Origin: Paenibacillus sp. MMS20-IR301
GTDB lineage: Bacteria > Bacillota > Bacilli > Paenibacillales > Paenibacillaceae
Length of the DNA stretch: 64,000 bases
Direction of reading: 5' to 3'
Assembly (NCBI RefSeq): GCF_032302195.1
Contig: NZ_CP135275.1
Location: forward strand, 1,364,001-1,428,000
Below are positions 28,001-36,919 of the stretch, piece by piece. The notes below the pieces were generated by a model. That model had not been told where the DNA came from. It made no database searches and worked only from the letters and a program-made list of their open reading frames with translations. Within the stretch, counting starts at the first letter, position 1, and every line of letters begins with the position of its first letter. The translations under genes were made by a program, and so were the position numbers.

Positions 28001-29281
28001 TTGACAAATAATGGATTTCAACATGGCAGCGCCGCAGGCATGCGCATACACGTTCTGCCTACCAAGGCGTTCAAGACGTTCGCCATCTCACTTTATGCCG
28101 GCGTACCGCTTGCCGAAAGTACGGTTACCCCTACAGCGCTGGTTCCTTTTGTACTCCGCCGGGGTACAGCTTCCTACCCGGAGACTACCCAGTTCCGTGA
28201 ACAGCTCGAGGAGCTGTACGGTGCCGGCTTCGGCTTCGATATTTACAAACGCGGGGATTACCAGATTGTCCAGTTCCGCATGGATACGATTAATGACTCC
28301 TTTGTACAGAGCAAGGAGAGCCTGCTGGGCCAATCCTTTGCTTTTCTCGGTGAGGTATTAACCCGGCCTTTGCTTGAAGACGGGAGCTTCCGTGCTTCCT
28401 ACGTAGCCACCGAACGGGAGACTGTCCGCAAAAAGCTGGAAGCGATTGTGAACGATAAAATCCGTTACGCTGCTGAACGCTGCATTGAGGAAATGTGCCG
28501 TCAGGAGCCTTACCGCCTGCATCCGCTTGGCCAGAGGGCTGATCTGGATGCTATCACTCCCGAATCGCTGTACCAGTCGTATAACGCTTGGCTGAACGAT
28601 GCGACACTTGATTTGTATGTGGTAGGGGACACAACACCTGAGGAAGTAGAGAAGCTGGTTACAGCCAACTTTGGCCGGGCCCAGCATGCCGGATCTGCTC
28701 CCTATGCGTCTAACTTCACGCCGGTCTCTGTAACGGAAGTCCGGACGGTAGAAGAGAAGCTGGATGTCAATCAGGGCAAGCTGAATATGGGGCTGCGTAC
28801 CTCAATCACCTACAAGGACGACAGATATGCCTCTGCGCTGATGTATAACGGCATCCTGGGCGGTTATCCGCATTCGAAGCTGTTCGTTAACGTACGCGAG
28901 AAGGAGAGTCTGGCGTATTACGCATCCTCGCGTTATGACGGGCATAAAGGCATCGGAACCATTCAATCCGGCATCGAGACCCAGAATTACGGCAAAGCCG
29001 TTGACATTATCCGCAAACAGCTGGATGAGCTGAAGGCCGGCAATATCAGTGATCTGGAGCTGAGCCAGACGAAAGCGATGATCCGCAACCTGCTGTCGGA
29101 AATTCAGGACTCGGCATTTGAGATGATTTCTTTTGACTTCAACCGCCAGTTGTCCGGTAAAGACCGCTCTGCGCAGGAGCTGATGGATCAGGTGGACAGC
29201 ATAGGAGCTGAAGAAGTGAAGGCGGCAGCCGGCACCTTCGAGCTTGATACGATTTATTTCCTGACTGGGAAGGAGGAATAA
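28001..29281 (+). CDS. ymfF: M16-family peptidase-like protein YmfF, zinc motif missing
   Basis: A 426-residue insulinase-fold protein. The place where active members have HxxEH reads TALVPFVLRRGTASYPE, so no zinc motif exists; this is the non-catalytic type that pairs with an active partner, presumably the adjacent YmfH. The C-terminal half keeps NVREKESLAYYASSRYDG, the substrate-contact segment. TTG 28001 is chosen because AAAGGAG lies 8 bp upstream. ymfH follows after 2 bp. Confidence 0.9.
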   Translation: MTNNGFQHGSAAGMRIHVLPTKAFKTFAISLYAGVPLAESTVTPTALVPFVLRRGTASYPETTQFREQLEELYGAGFGFDIYKRGDYQIVQFRMDTINDSFVQSKESLLGQSFAFLGEVLTRPLLEDGSFRASYVATERETVRKKLEAIVNDKIRYAAERCIEEMCRQEPYRLHPLGQRADLDAITPESLYQSYNAWLNDATLDLYVVGDTTPEEVEKLVTANFGRAQHAGSAPYASNFTPVSVTEVRTVEEKLDVNQGKLNMGLRTSITYKDDRYASALMYNGILGGYPHSKLFVNVREKESLAYYASSRYDGHKGIGTIQSGIETQNYGKAVDIIRKQLDELKAGNISDLELSQTKAMIRNLLSEIQDSAFEMISFDFNRQLSGKDRSAQELMDQVDSIGAEEVKAAAGTFELDTIYFLTGKEE

Positions 29282-29283
29282 CG

Positions 29284-30564
29284 GTGGAAAAGCTGCATTA
29301 CGAACGACTTCAAGAAACGCTGTATCACGAGGTTATGGACAACGGCCTGCAGGTGTATGTGCTGCCCAAACCCACTTTTCGCAAAACCTATGCCACCTTC
29401 GCAACCAAATACGGATCGGTGGACAATCATTTCAAGGTAGCTGGCGGTGAAGAAACGACTGTGCCGGACGGCATTGCCCACTTCCTGGAGCATAAAATGT
29501 TCGAAGAGCCTGAAGGCGATATTTTTGCCACTTTTGCTTCAAACGGGGCATCTGCTAATGCATTCACCAGCTTTGATCAGACGGTATACCTGTTCTCGGC
29601 GACGGAGAATATTGAGCAGAATCTCAGCACACTGGTTGATTTTGTGCAGCGTCCCTATTTCACGGACGAGAATGTGGAGAAGGAAAAAGGCATCATCGGC
29701 CAGGAAATCAACATGTATGCGGATAACCCGGACTGGCGTGTCTATTTCGGGCTGATTGAAGCGATGTATGCCAAACACCCGGTGCACATCGATATAGCGG
29801 GAACCATTGAATCCATCTCCACCATCACCAAGGAAACACTCTACACCTGCTACAATTCCTTCTATCATCCCAGCAATATGCTGCTCTTCATTGTCGGCGG
29901 GGTAGAGCCTGAGAAGGTATTTGAACTGATCCGCAGCAACCAGAAGGGGAAAAACTACGAGAAGCAGGGCGAAATCAGCCGCATCTTCGCAGAGGAGCCG
30001 CATGAAGTAGCCTCGAAGCATGTAGAGAGCAAGCTTGCTGTGTCCATTCCCAAGATGATGTTCGGCTTCAAGGAAAAGGTGGATGGCCTGACCGGCGAAG
30101 CCGCAGTACGCCGCGACCTGACAACCAGACTGATGCTGGATCTTCTGCTTGGCAGCAGCACACCGCTGTACCAGAAGCTGTATGATGAGGAATTAATCTC
30201 AGACAGCTTCGGCCATGAGTTTAACAGCTCGCCACAATACGCCTTCTCGGCGATCGGCGGGGATACCAAGGATCCGGGGCTGCTCCTTGAGCGGATTAAG
30301 GAAGAAGTCGGACTCATTCTTGAATCAGGCTTCGCGGAGAAAGACTTTGAACGCGCCCGCAAAAAGAAAATCGGCGGTTATCTGCGGATGCTGAACTCGC
30401 CGGAAAGCATCGCCCATGAGTTCACACGCTATCAGTTCCGCGGCGGAGACCTGTTCGAGGTGCTGCCGCTGTATGAGTCGGTTACGCTTGAGGAAGTAAA
30501 TGCCCGTCTGCATGCCCACGTGGACTGGGAGCAGCTGGCCGTTTCGCTTGTGGTGAGCCCTTAA
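29284..30564 (+). CDS. ymfH: M16-family zinc peptidase YmfH
   Basis: A 426-residue active insulinase-type peptidase with H66-F-L-E69-H70 and the distal Glu region (EKEKGIIGQEINMYADNPDWRVYF, ~135). GSSTPLYQKLYDEELI (~290) is the C-lobe motif. It probably forms a heterodimer with YmfF. The GTG start is 2 bp after ymfF behind AAGGAGGAA, and the stop overlaps the ymfI ATG by 1 bp, so the three are one translational unit. Substrates are unknown. Confidence 0.92.
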   Translation: MEKLHYERLQETLYHEVMDNGLQVYVLPKPTFRKTYATFATKYGSVDNHFKVAGGEETTVPDGIAHFLEHKMFEEPEGDIFATFASNGASANAFTSFDQTVYLFSATENIEQNLSTLVDFVQRPYFTDENVEKEKGIIGQEINMYADNPDWRVYFGLIEAMYAKHPVHIDIAGTIESISTITKETLYTCYNSFYHPSNMLLFIVGGVEPEKVFELIRSNQKGKNYEKQGEISRIFAEEPHEVASKHVESKLAVSIPKMMFGFKEKVDGLTGEAAVRRDLTTRLMLDLLLGSSTPLYQKLYDEELISDSFGHEFNSSPQYAFSAIGGDTKDPGLLLERIKEEVGLILESGFAEKDFERARKKKIGGYLRMLNSPESIAHEFTRYQFRGGDLFEVLPLYESVTLEEVNARLHAHVDWEQLAVSLVVSP

Positions 30565-31331
30565 TGACATTGCCGGGAGAGGACAGCAAACCGCTTAATG
30601 AAATGACGGTGCTCATTACCGGAGGCAGCGGGGGAATCGGCGGAGCCATCGCCGAGCGTTTTGCCACGGTCGGTATGAACATTGTGATCCATTACATGAA
30701 TTCTCATGAAGCAGCGAATGATGTTGCCCGCCGCTGTATGGCGCTGGGAGCTAAAGTGATGACAGTGGCTGCGGATATGAAGGACCGCAGCCAGCTGCTG
30801 CGGATGGCCGAGCGGCTTGAGAGCAGCGGCATGATGCCGGACATTCTGGTCAATAATGCCGGGAAAGCCCATTATGGCATGCTGGCCGATGTGACAGAGG
30901 AAGAATGGGATGAGATTATGGCTGTGAATTTGAAGGGCACGTTCTTGTGCAGTCAAATCTTCATGCCGTACATGATCTCCCAGCGCTACGGCCGGATTAT
31001 TAATGTGTCGTCCGTCTGGGGAATTTCAGGCGCTTCCTGTGAAGTGGCCTATTCCGCCAGCAAAGGCGGGGTAAATGCTTTTACCAAGGCGCTGGCCAAG
31101 GAACTGGCACCCTCCAAGGTCACAGTAAATGCTGTAGCACCCGGTGCAGTTCATACAGCTATGCTGAATAACCTGCAGGCGGATGAGCTGAAGATGCTGG
31201 AGGAGGAGATTCCTGCGGGACGGCTGGCCTCCCCTGAGGATATTTCGTCGCTTGTATATTTTCTGGCGCTGCCTGAATCCGGTTATATTACCGGCCAGGT
31301 AATCAGTCCAAACGGCGGCTGGATTACATAA
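30564..31331 (+). CDS. ymfI: SDR-family oxidoreductase YmfI
   Basis: A 255-residue short-chain dehydrogenase with TGGSGGIGGAIA (cofactor loop, ~17), NNAG (~93), Ser in VSSVWGISG (~144) and YSASK (~160). In B. subtilis YmfI reduces the 5-aminopentanone group on elongation factor P to the 5-aminopentanol form (established), so this is its likely role given the identical neighbourhood. The start overlaps the end of ymfH. Confidence 0.9.
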   Translation: MTLPGEDSKPLNEMTVLITGGSGGIGGAIAERFATVGMNIVIHYMNSHEAANDVARRCMALGAKVMTVAADMKDRSQLLRMAERLESSGMMPDILVNNAGKAHYGMLADVTEEEWDEIMAVNLKGTFLCSQIFMPYMISQRYGRIINVSSVWGISGASCEVAYSASKGGVNAFTKALAKELAPSKVTVNAVAPGAVHTAMLNNLQADELKMLEEEIPAGRLASPEDISSLVYFLALPESGYITGQVISPNGGWIT

Positions 31332-31455
31332 GCCTGCTGGATGGAACTAATGAGCCTATGGTGAAATGCTCCAGCATAAGATGTTCCGGCTTGAAGCATA
31401 TTATAACTGTTGCTTTTAAATCTCAACATTATTACAACCTTGAGGAGGATTTAAG

Positions 31456-31716
31456 ATGTCAACAGATTCCGTAGTGAAGAACTTTGATACCTGGAAAAGC
31501 TTTTTAGGCGAACGGGTCATTCAGGCCGAGAAAATGGGGATGAGCGACGAGACCATCACCAAGCTGGCTTTCGAAATCGGGGAATTCCTCGATAAAAAGG
31601 TCGATCCGGGCAACTACTCCAACCGGGCCATCAAAGAGCTGTGGGATGTCGGAACGGATGATGAGAAGCATACGATTGCCGGACTCATGGTCAAGCTGGC
31701 GAAGAAAAACGCATAA
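31456..31716 (+). CDS. ymfJ: DUF3243 protein YmfJ
   Basis: An 86-residue soluble protein (KNFDTWKSFLGERVIQAEKMGMSDE; WDVGTDDEKHTIAGLMVKLAKK) of the DUF3243 family. It is predicted to be mostly helical and has no known function. The ATG follows GAGGAGG. It has its own terminator downstream, separating it from ymfK. Confidence 0.9.
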   Translation: MSTDSVVKNFDTWKSFLGERVIQAEKMGMSDETITKLAFEIGEFLDKKVDPGNYSNRAIKELWDVGTDDEKHTIAGLMVKLAKKNA

Positions 31717-31728
31717 GGCACGCGGAAG

Positions 31729-31752
31729 AAGCTCCCCCTGCGGGAGCTTTTC
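31729..31752 (+). terminator. Rho-independent terminator after ymfJ
   Basis: AAGCTCCC pairs with GGGAGCTT, loop CCTGC, followed by TTTTC. Confidence 0.75.
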
Positions 31753-31774
31753 TGCAATTATTACAACAGTGACC

Positions 31775-31803
31775 TTGCCTTTCAAAAATTTTTTATATAT
31801 CAT
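31775..31803 (+). promoter_or_regulatory. Sigma-A promoter of ymfK
   Basis: TTGCCT, 17 bp AT-rich spacer, TATCAT; located right after the ymfJ terminator and 62 bp before ymfK. Confidence 0.6.
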
Positions 31804-31864
31804 TAACATGACCCGTGTATCAAAAACGACATTCAGGGAAACGGAATCTACGAGGTGCGCTAAA

Positions 31865-32632
31865 GTGGAATATAAACAATGGTATATGGAGTACAAGATA
31901 CATAAGAACAGACCCGGTCTGCTTGGAGATATCGCTTCGATGCTGGGAATGCTGGAAGTCAATATCCTGACAATTAACGGCGTAGAAGGCAAGACCCGCG
32001 GAATGCTGCTGGAAACAAGTGATGACGAGAAGATCATGCTGATGGGCGAAATGCTCAAAAAAGTGGATAACATAACGGTTACGGCATTGCGTTCACCGCG
32101 GCTGGTGGATAAGCTGGCTGTGCGGCATGGACGATATATTGACCGGGATTCAGATGACCGGAAGACGTTCCGGTTCACCCGCGATGAGCTTGGACTGCTG
32201 GTGGATTTCCTTGGTGAGCTGTTTAAGAGGGAAGGGAATCAGGTTATAGGACTACGTGGCATGCCGCGGGTCGGCAAGACAGAATCCATTATCGCCGGCA
32301 GCGTCTGCGCAATGAAGCGCTGGACGTTTGTCTCTTCGACGCTGCTGCGCCAGACGGTACGCAGCCAGCTGGCTGATGATGAGATGAATCCGCACAATGT
32401 GTTCATCATCGACGGGATTGTGAGCACCATCCGCTCGAATGAGAAGCATTATAACCTGCTGCAGAATGTGATGAGCATGCCAAGCACCAAGGTGATTGAG
32501 CATCCGGATATTTTTGTGCGCGAATCCGAGTATACCTTCGATGATTTCGATATTATTATCGAACTGCGTAATACACCGAACGAAGAGATATTGTACGAGT
32601 CGTTTACGACTAGCTACAGTGATGATCTTTAG
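31865..32632 (+). CDS. ymfK: DUF3388 protein YmfK (ACT-like domain plus P-loop)
   Basis: A 255-residue protein. Residues ~5-80 resemble an ACT-type ligand domain (NRPGLLGDIASMLGMLEVNILTINGV). A Walker A-like GMPRVGKTES (~132) and FIIDGIV (~178) suggest a nucleotide-binding C-terminal part. Function unknown. The GTG at 31865 is chosen for GAGGTGC 8 bp upstream and because the family starts with VEYKQWYMEYKIHKN; the frame is open farther upstream through the ymfJ terminator, which rules that part out. Confidence 0.87.
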   Translation: MEYKQWYMEYKIHKNRPGLLGDIASMLGMLEVNILTINGVEGKTRGMLLETSDDEKIMLMGEMLKKVDNITVTALRSPRLVDKLAVRHGRYIDRDSDDRKTFRFTRDELGLLVDFLGELFKREGNQVIGLRGMPRVGKTESIIAGSVCAMKRWTFVSSTLLRQTVRSQLADDEMNPHNVFIIDGIVSTIRSNEKHYNLLQNVMSMPSTKVIEHPDIFVRESEYTFDDFDIIIELRNTPNEEILYESFTTSYSDDL

Positions 32633-32671
32633 TATATAAATCATGTTAATTAACATTTAGGAGGTGATGGT

Positions 32672-33619
32672 ATGTCGGAACTGGGCCGGCATTTGAAGGA
32701 GGCGCGTCTGCAAAAAGGGATGAGTCTTGATGATGTCCAGGAAGTAACAAAGATCCGCAAAAAATATTTGGAAGCCATCGAAGCGGGTGATTATAAAGTG
32801 CTTCCCGGTAGTTTTTATGTCCGGGCCTTTATCAAGACCTATGCCGAAGCGGTCGGGGTTAATCCGGATGAATTAATGGAAGAGCACGGCAATGTGCCTG
32901 CTGCTCCTGTGGATACTACTATGGAGACTGTGATCCAGAAGCGGAGCCGCAAGCCGGAAGCTGAACGGAATTCCAAATGGCTGCCTACTCTGCTGATGTG
33001 GACTTTTCCTGTCCTAATCCTTGTGGTGATCTATCTGTATGCATCTTCGACAATGAACAAAGCTGATCCGGATACAACGGATACGGGGAGTCTCACAACG
33101 GCTACACAGGATCCGTCGAAGGTGGAGCCTTCAGCTACTGCTGCCGGCGGCGGGGCAGCGGCAACAACGGCTCCGGATGCCGGGGCGGCCACAGAAGCGC
33201 CTACAGCAGCTCCGTCGCCTTCTCCGTCTCCGTCCGCGCAGTCTATAACCGTTACGGAGGACCGCAAATCAGGCAAAACGACCATTTACAAGGTTTCAGC
33301 ACCTGCCGGAAGCCAGGTTCAGGTAGCGATTGCCGCAACCGGAGCCAGCTGGCTTGAGGTATATAAAGGCGAGAACTCCAAGGGGGAGAAGCTTAGCTTC
33401 GGGACCACCAAAGCCGGGGATAACCTCAGCTTTACACTCGGCAGTGAAGGCATGTATATTAAATCAGGATATTCACCTGCCACGACGATTACAGTCAATG
33501 GACAAGTCATTACCGACGGTAAAACATCTTCCCGGCTGCTCCTAGAGCTCGATGACGGAACCTCGGCTTCTGCAGGAAATACACAGGACGGCGGTACAGA
33601 GAGTATTACTACGGAATAG
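32672..33619 (+). CDS. ymfM: RodZ-like membrane protein YmfM
   Basis: A 315-residue bitopic protein: an N-terminal Xre-type HTH (~3-65; LKEARLQKGMSLDDVQEVTKIRKKYLEAIEAGDY), a Lys/Arg-rich juxtamembrane part, one membrane helix (~107-128, LLMWTFPVLILVVIYLY), a Thr/Ala/Pro/Ser-rich linker (~130-195) and a C-terminal DUF4115 beta domain (VQVAIAATGASWLEVYKGENSKGE). RodZ proteins link MreB to the wall-synthesis machinery. The ATG follows AGGAGGTGA. Confidence 0.9.
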   Translation: MSELGRHLKEARLQKGMSLDDVQEVTKIRKKYLEAIEAGDYKVLPGSFYVRAFIKTYAEAVGVNPDELMEEHGNVPAAPVDTTMETVIQKRSRKPEAERNSKWLPTLLMWTFPVLILVVIYLYASSTMNKADPDTTDTGSLTTATQDPSKVEPSATAAGGGAAATTAPDAGAATEAPTAAPSPSPSPSAQSITVTEDRKSGKTTIYKVSAPAGSQVQVAIAATGASWLEVYKGENSKGEKLSFGTTKAGDNLSFTLGSEGMYIKSGYSPATTITVNGQVITDGKTSSRLLLELDDGTSASAGNTQDGGTESITTE

Positions 33620-33699
33620 CAAATGAATGTATAGACTTTGGCAGATTGGAGAACCTAGAAATGATTTACAGTTCTTACGCCAAAGTGAGGTGTACACTC

Positions 33700-33861
33700 A
33701 TGACCGTCAGCTGGATCGTAACAGGACTTGGCATAATTGTCAGTCTCCTTGGTTATTATCTGACACCGGGTGCCTGGGGTTATGGTATTCTGGGCTTCGG
33801 ACTGGCACATGTTGTGCTTGGGATTCTGGATATGTTCCGGGCTCCTGCACGCAGCAGGTAA
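33700..33861 (+). CDS. Small two-helix membrane protein
   Basis: A 53-residue hydrophobic protein, MTVSWIVTGLGIIVSLLGYYL then WGYGILGFGLAHVVLGILDMF, giving two membrane helices with a GAWGYG turn. The ATG lies 7 bp after GTGAGGTG. An in-frame ATG at 33646 would add 18 polar residues but lacks a site. I do not recognise the family; the position between ymfM and yajQ is not in the B. subtilis order. Confidence 0.6.
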   Translation: MTVSWIVTGLGIIVSLLGYYLTPGAWGYGILGFGLAHVVLGILDMFRAPARSR

Positions 33862-33875
33862 AAGGTTCAGATGTG

Positions 33876-33914
33876 AGCGTCTCCTGGAGAGTCTTCTCCG
33901 GGAGGCGTGTTTTT
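33876..33914 (+). terminator. Rho-independent terminator after the small membrane protein
   Basis: GCGTCTCC.GGAGA pairs with TTCTCC.GGAGGCG and runs into GTTTTTT. Confidence 0.75.
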
Positions 33915-33987
33915 TCCGCCAGGCGAGGATTAAGTTCATACATATTTCCCTCAGAAACGGATACCCTCAAGCTGGGCTAGCTGAGTC

Positions 33988-34024
33988 AGCCTTGAAGCCA
34001 AGCCCCACTTTGTGGGGTTATTTT
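33988..34024 (+). repeat. Intergenic terminator-like repeat, copy 1
   Basis: AGCCTTGAAGCCAAGCCCCA then CTTTGTGGGGTTATTTT. The CCCCAC/GTGGGG stem with a TTT loop and T-rich tail looks like a terminator. It is near-identical over ~37 bp to 42200-42236. Confidence 0.8.
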
Positions 34025-34120
34025 GTAGTGTTCGTAAGGCCTCCGCTTTCCAAGTATTAGACTTTAGAGGACCTTATCCCATATAATAAGAACAGAATTG
34101 TAAGAAAAGGACGTGGAATC

Positions 34121-34612
34121 ATGAGTTCGGAAAGTTCATTCGACATTGTATCCAAAATGGACATGCAGGAATTAACCAATGCAGTCCACCAGACCGAGAA
34201 GGAAATTGATAACCGGTTTGATTTCAAGAACAGCAAGAGCAGCCTTAAGCTGGAAAAGGATGCGCTGATTATTGCCTCAGAGGATGAATACAAGCTGAAT
34301 GCGGTCATCGATATTTTGCAGTCGAAGATGGTCAAGCGCGGAATCACCCTTAAGAATATGGATTACGGCAAAGTTGAACCTGCCTCACTTGGAACTGTAC
34401 GCCAGCGTCTTGGCCTGAAGCAGGGCATTGACCAGGAAAATGCCAAGAAGATTAATATTCTCATCCGGGATTCCAAGCTCAAGGTCAAGAGCACGATCCA
34501 GGGCGACCAGATTCGTGTTACCGGCAAAAGCCGTGATGATCTGCAGCAAATTATCCAGCTTCTGCGCAAAGCTGATTTACCGCTGGACCTGCAGTTTAAC
34601 AATTTAAAGTAA
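34121..34612 (+). CDS. yajQ: YajQ-family nucleotide-binding protein
   Basis: A 163-residue protein of the UPF0234/YajQ family: SSFDIVSKMDMQELTNAVHQTEKEI at the N-terminus and GKSRDDLQQIIQLLRKADLPLDLQFNN at the C-terminus are diagnostic. It has two ferredoxin-like domains that bind nucleotides or RNA, and Xanthomonas homologues bind cyclic-di-GMP; the role in Firmicutes is unclear. The ATG follows AAAGGACG. It is monocistronic between two hairpins. Confidence 0.92.
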   Translation: MSSESSFDIVSKMDMQELTNAVHQTEKEIDNRFDFKNSKSSLKLEKDALIIASEDEYKLNAVIDILQSKMVKRGITLKNMDYGKVEPASLGTVRQRLGLKQGIDQENAKKINILIRDSKLKVKSTIQGDQIRVTGKSRDDLQQIIQLLRKADLPLDLQFNNLK

Positions 34613-34620
34613 GATTACGT

Positions 34621-34664
34621 ACCCCGCAGCGTATTATACGCAACTTACTTTGCGGGGTGTTATT
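34621..34664 (+). terminator. Hairpin after yajQ
   Basis: ACCCCGCA pairs with TGCGGGGT; an inner GCGTAT/ATACGC hairpin sits in the loop. The following tract GTTATTTA is only partly T-rich. Confidence 0.55.
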
Positions 34665-34746
34665 TATGGCTATAATATACTATCTAAAGCAGTTTTGAAG
34701 AAAATTGTGGAATAACGGATTCGTATGGATCAGGGGAGGAACTTCA

Positions 34747-35334
34747 GTGAATTTGCCCAACCGTATCACGCTAGCACGTATTTGTCTTATCCCGATTATG
34801 ATGTTTTTTCTGCTGGTGGATTTCAGCTTCTATCCGGAACCGATCCATTGGGGCTCATTTCAGCTTTCAATTAACCATCTGATTGCGGCTGTCATCTTCC
34901 TGCTTGCAGCCAGTACAGATGGAATAGACGGGTACATAGCCAGAAAGTATAACATGGTCACCAATCTCGGCAAGCTGCTCGACCCGCTTGCGGACAAGCT
35001 GCTGGTCTCGGCAGTGTTGATCTCGCTGGTAGAGCTGGGAAGATGCGACTCCTGGATTGCCATTGTTATCATCAGCCGTGAATTCGCGGTAACCGGCCTG
35101 CGCCAGGTTGCTTTGCTTGAAGGAAAAGTAGTGGCTGCAAGCAAATGGGGCAAGATAAAGACAGTAATTCAGATTGTCGCCATTTCACTGCTGCTGCTGA
35201 ACAACTTCCCGTTCCAGTTCGTCAGCATTCCGCTGGATGATATTGCGATTTGGGCCGCAGCGCTTGTTACCATTTATTCAGGAATCGATTATTTCGTGAA
35301 GAACAAAGAGCTATTGCAGCTTCATGATGCTTGA
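34747..35334 (+). CDS. pgsA: CDP-diacylglycerol-glycerol-3-phosphate 3-phosphatidyltransferase
   Basis: Makes phosphatidylglycerol phosphate, the committed step to phosphatidylglycerol. The 195-residue integral membrane protein starts NLPNRITLARICLIP and has the CDP-alcohol phosphotransferase motif DGIDGYIARKYNMVT followed by GKLLDPLADKLL (~60-82), with all catalytic Asp residues. Four to six membrane helices. GTG 34747 follows GGGGAGGAA. Position before cinA-recA matches B. subtilis. Confidence 0.95.
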   Translation: MNLPNRITLARICLIPIMMFFLLVDFSFYPEPIHWGSFQLSINHLIAAVIFLLAASTDGIDGYIARKYNMVTNLGKLLDPLADKLLVSAVLISLVELGRCDSWIAIVIISREFAVTGLRQVALLEGKVVAASKWGKIKTVIQIVAISLLLLNNFPFQFVSIPLDDIAIWAAALVTIYSGIDYFVKNKELLQLHDA

Positions 35335-35389
35335 GGCTTGCTGTGCAGCTTGAAATTTGATGAGTACGCTCAGGAGGAGAACGCCAGCT

Positions 35390-36679
35390 ATGAAAGCGGA
35401 AATTATTGCCGTCGGCACAGAACTTTTACTTGGACAAATCGTGAACAGCAATGCCCAGTTTCTTTCAGTAGAGCTGGCTGCGCTTGGAATTGACGTGTAT
35501 TTTCAGACTGTGGTCGGGGATAACAAAAACCGTCTCCTTGAAGCTGTTGAGATTGCCCGGGGCCGTGCTGATCTTATCTTATTTACGGGCGGAATCGGTC
35601 CGACAGAGGATGATCTGACAAAAGATGCGTTAGCTGCGGCACTCGGCCGCGGCCTTCATATCGACCAGCTTGCAATGGATCATGTACAGCGTTTCTTTGA
35701 TGACCGCAAGATTGTAATGACCGAGAATAACCGTAAGCAGGCTATTATAATTGATGGAACAACACCGCTGGCCAATGAGACGGGGCTTGCAGTCGGGCTT
35801 GCTTTTGCCGAAGCGGGCAAGTATTACATTGTGCTGCCCGGGCCGCCCCGGGAGATGAAGCCGATGTTCACAGACCAAGCGAAGCCGTGGCTGCAGCAGC
35901 ATGCGCTAAGCGGCGAAATGCCGCTCTACTCCAAAATGCTCAAATTCGCAGGCATCGGCGAATCCCTGCTGGAGGACAAGCTGATCGAACTGATCCGCGG
36001 CCAAAGTGACCCTACGATTGCCCCTTACGCCAAGGAAGGCGAAGTGACGGTGCGCATCTCCACCAAAGCCCCGTCTGAACGCGAGGCAATGCAGAAGCTT
36101 GAAGTACTGGAGAAGCAGATTGCCGCTATTTTGCCGGATCATTTGTATGCAAATATCGATGTTCCGCTGGAGCAGCTGATTGTAGACTGGATGGCGGATG
36201 CCGGGCTGACACTGAGTGCGGCAGAGAGCTGCACAGGCGGGCTGCTGATGGAGAGTATTACGAATATCCCGGGCAGCGCATCCATGTTCGCCGGCGGTAT
36301 TGTATGCTACTCGAATGATATGAAGAAGAAGCTGCTGAATGTGCCGGCAGCTATGCTGGAAGGCCCGGATGCCCCTGGAGCCGTGAGCCGTGAGGTTGCG
36401 GAGGTGCTGGCTGAGCAGGTGCGCATGACCGCTGACAGTGATTTCGGCCTGTCTGTGACCGGTGTTGCCGGCCCGGGGTATTCCGAGCGCAAGCCGGTCG
36501 GGCTTGTGTTTGTCGGCCTCGCCGAACGCGGACGGAAGACAGAGGTCTACGAGCTGAATCTCAAGGGAACACGCGAGAATATCCGCCTGCGGACAGTCAA
36601 GGCGCTGCTGTACCGTCTCTGGCGCCGTCTGGAGGAACGTAAAGTAGCTACCCCGCTGGATGGATCGGCCTTGCAATGA
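35390..36679 (+). CDS. cinA: CinA: competence/damage-inducible protein, MoaB-like plus nicotinamide-nucleotide amidase
   Basis: A 429-residue two-domain protein. The N-terminal MoCF-like domain (~1-170) has AEIIAVGTELLLGQIVNSN and TGGIGPTEDDLTKDALA. The C-terminal CinA_C domain (~265-415) carries TLSAAESCTGGLL, the NMN amidase-type active site, and GVAGPGYSERKPVG. CinA proteins salvage NMN and ADP-ribose and are competence-linked in streptococci. The start chosen lies 11 bp after AGGAGGAG; the upstream in-frame ATGs are closer to or ahead of that site. It precedes recA, as usual in Gram-positives. Confidence 0.95.
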   Translation: MKAEIIAVGTELLLGQIVNSNAQFLSVELAALGIDVYFQTVVGDNKNRLLEAVEIARGRADLILFTGGIGPTEDDLTKDALAAALGRGLHIDQLAMDHVQRFFDDRKIVMTENNRKQAIIIDGTTPLANETGLAVGLAFAEAGKYYIVLPGPPREMKPMFTDQAKPWLQQHALSGEMPLYSKMLKFAGIGESLLEDKLIELIRGQSDPTIAPYAKEGEVTVRISTKAPSEREAMQKLEVLEKQIAAILPDHLYANIDVPLEQLIVDWMADAGLTLSAAESCTGGLLMESITNIPGSASMFAGGIVCYSNDMKKKLLNVPAAMLEGPDAPGAVSREVAEVLAEQVRMTADSDFGLSVTGVAGPGYSERKPVGLVFVGLAERGRKTEVYELNLKGTRENIRLRTVKALLYRLWRRLEERKVATPLDGSALQ

Positions 36680-36715
36680 GCATTCCGTCCGGTATATAAT
36701 TTATTCATACGGAAG

Positions 36716-36752
36716 AACCGTGGCATAGATATTCTCTGCTGCGGTTTTTTTG
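36716..36752 (+). terminator. Rho-independent terminator after cinA
   Basis: AACCGTGGCA pairs with TGCTGCGGTT (10 bp, two G-U), followed by T6. Confidence 0.75.
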
Positions 36753-36836
36753 TTTATTGTGGAGCGGCTGATGGTGCAGTGTACCCGGAAGGAGGCTTAC
36801 AATAAAAGGGAGTATTAACCCGGGAGTCAAAAAAAA

Positions 36837-36850
36837 CGAATGTATGTTCG
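36837..36850. promoter_or_regulatory. LexA (SOS) box upstream of recA
   Basis: CGAATGTATGTTCG matches the Bacillus LexA consensus CGAACnnnnGTTCG with one mismatch and sits just upstream of the recA -35 element, so recA is likely SOS-induced. Confidence 0.85.
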
Positions 36851-36859
36851 AAAAAAAGC

Positions 36860-36888
36860 TTGGCAAGACCTCTAAAACACGTTATTAT
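36860..36888 (+). promoter_or_regulatory. Sigma-A promoter of recA
   Basis: TTGGCA, 17 bp, TATTAT (36883-36888), 10 bp downstream of the LexA box. Confidence 0.7.
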
Positions 36889-36919
36889 AATACTATAAAC
36901 AGTGAAGGAAGTGGTCTGA

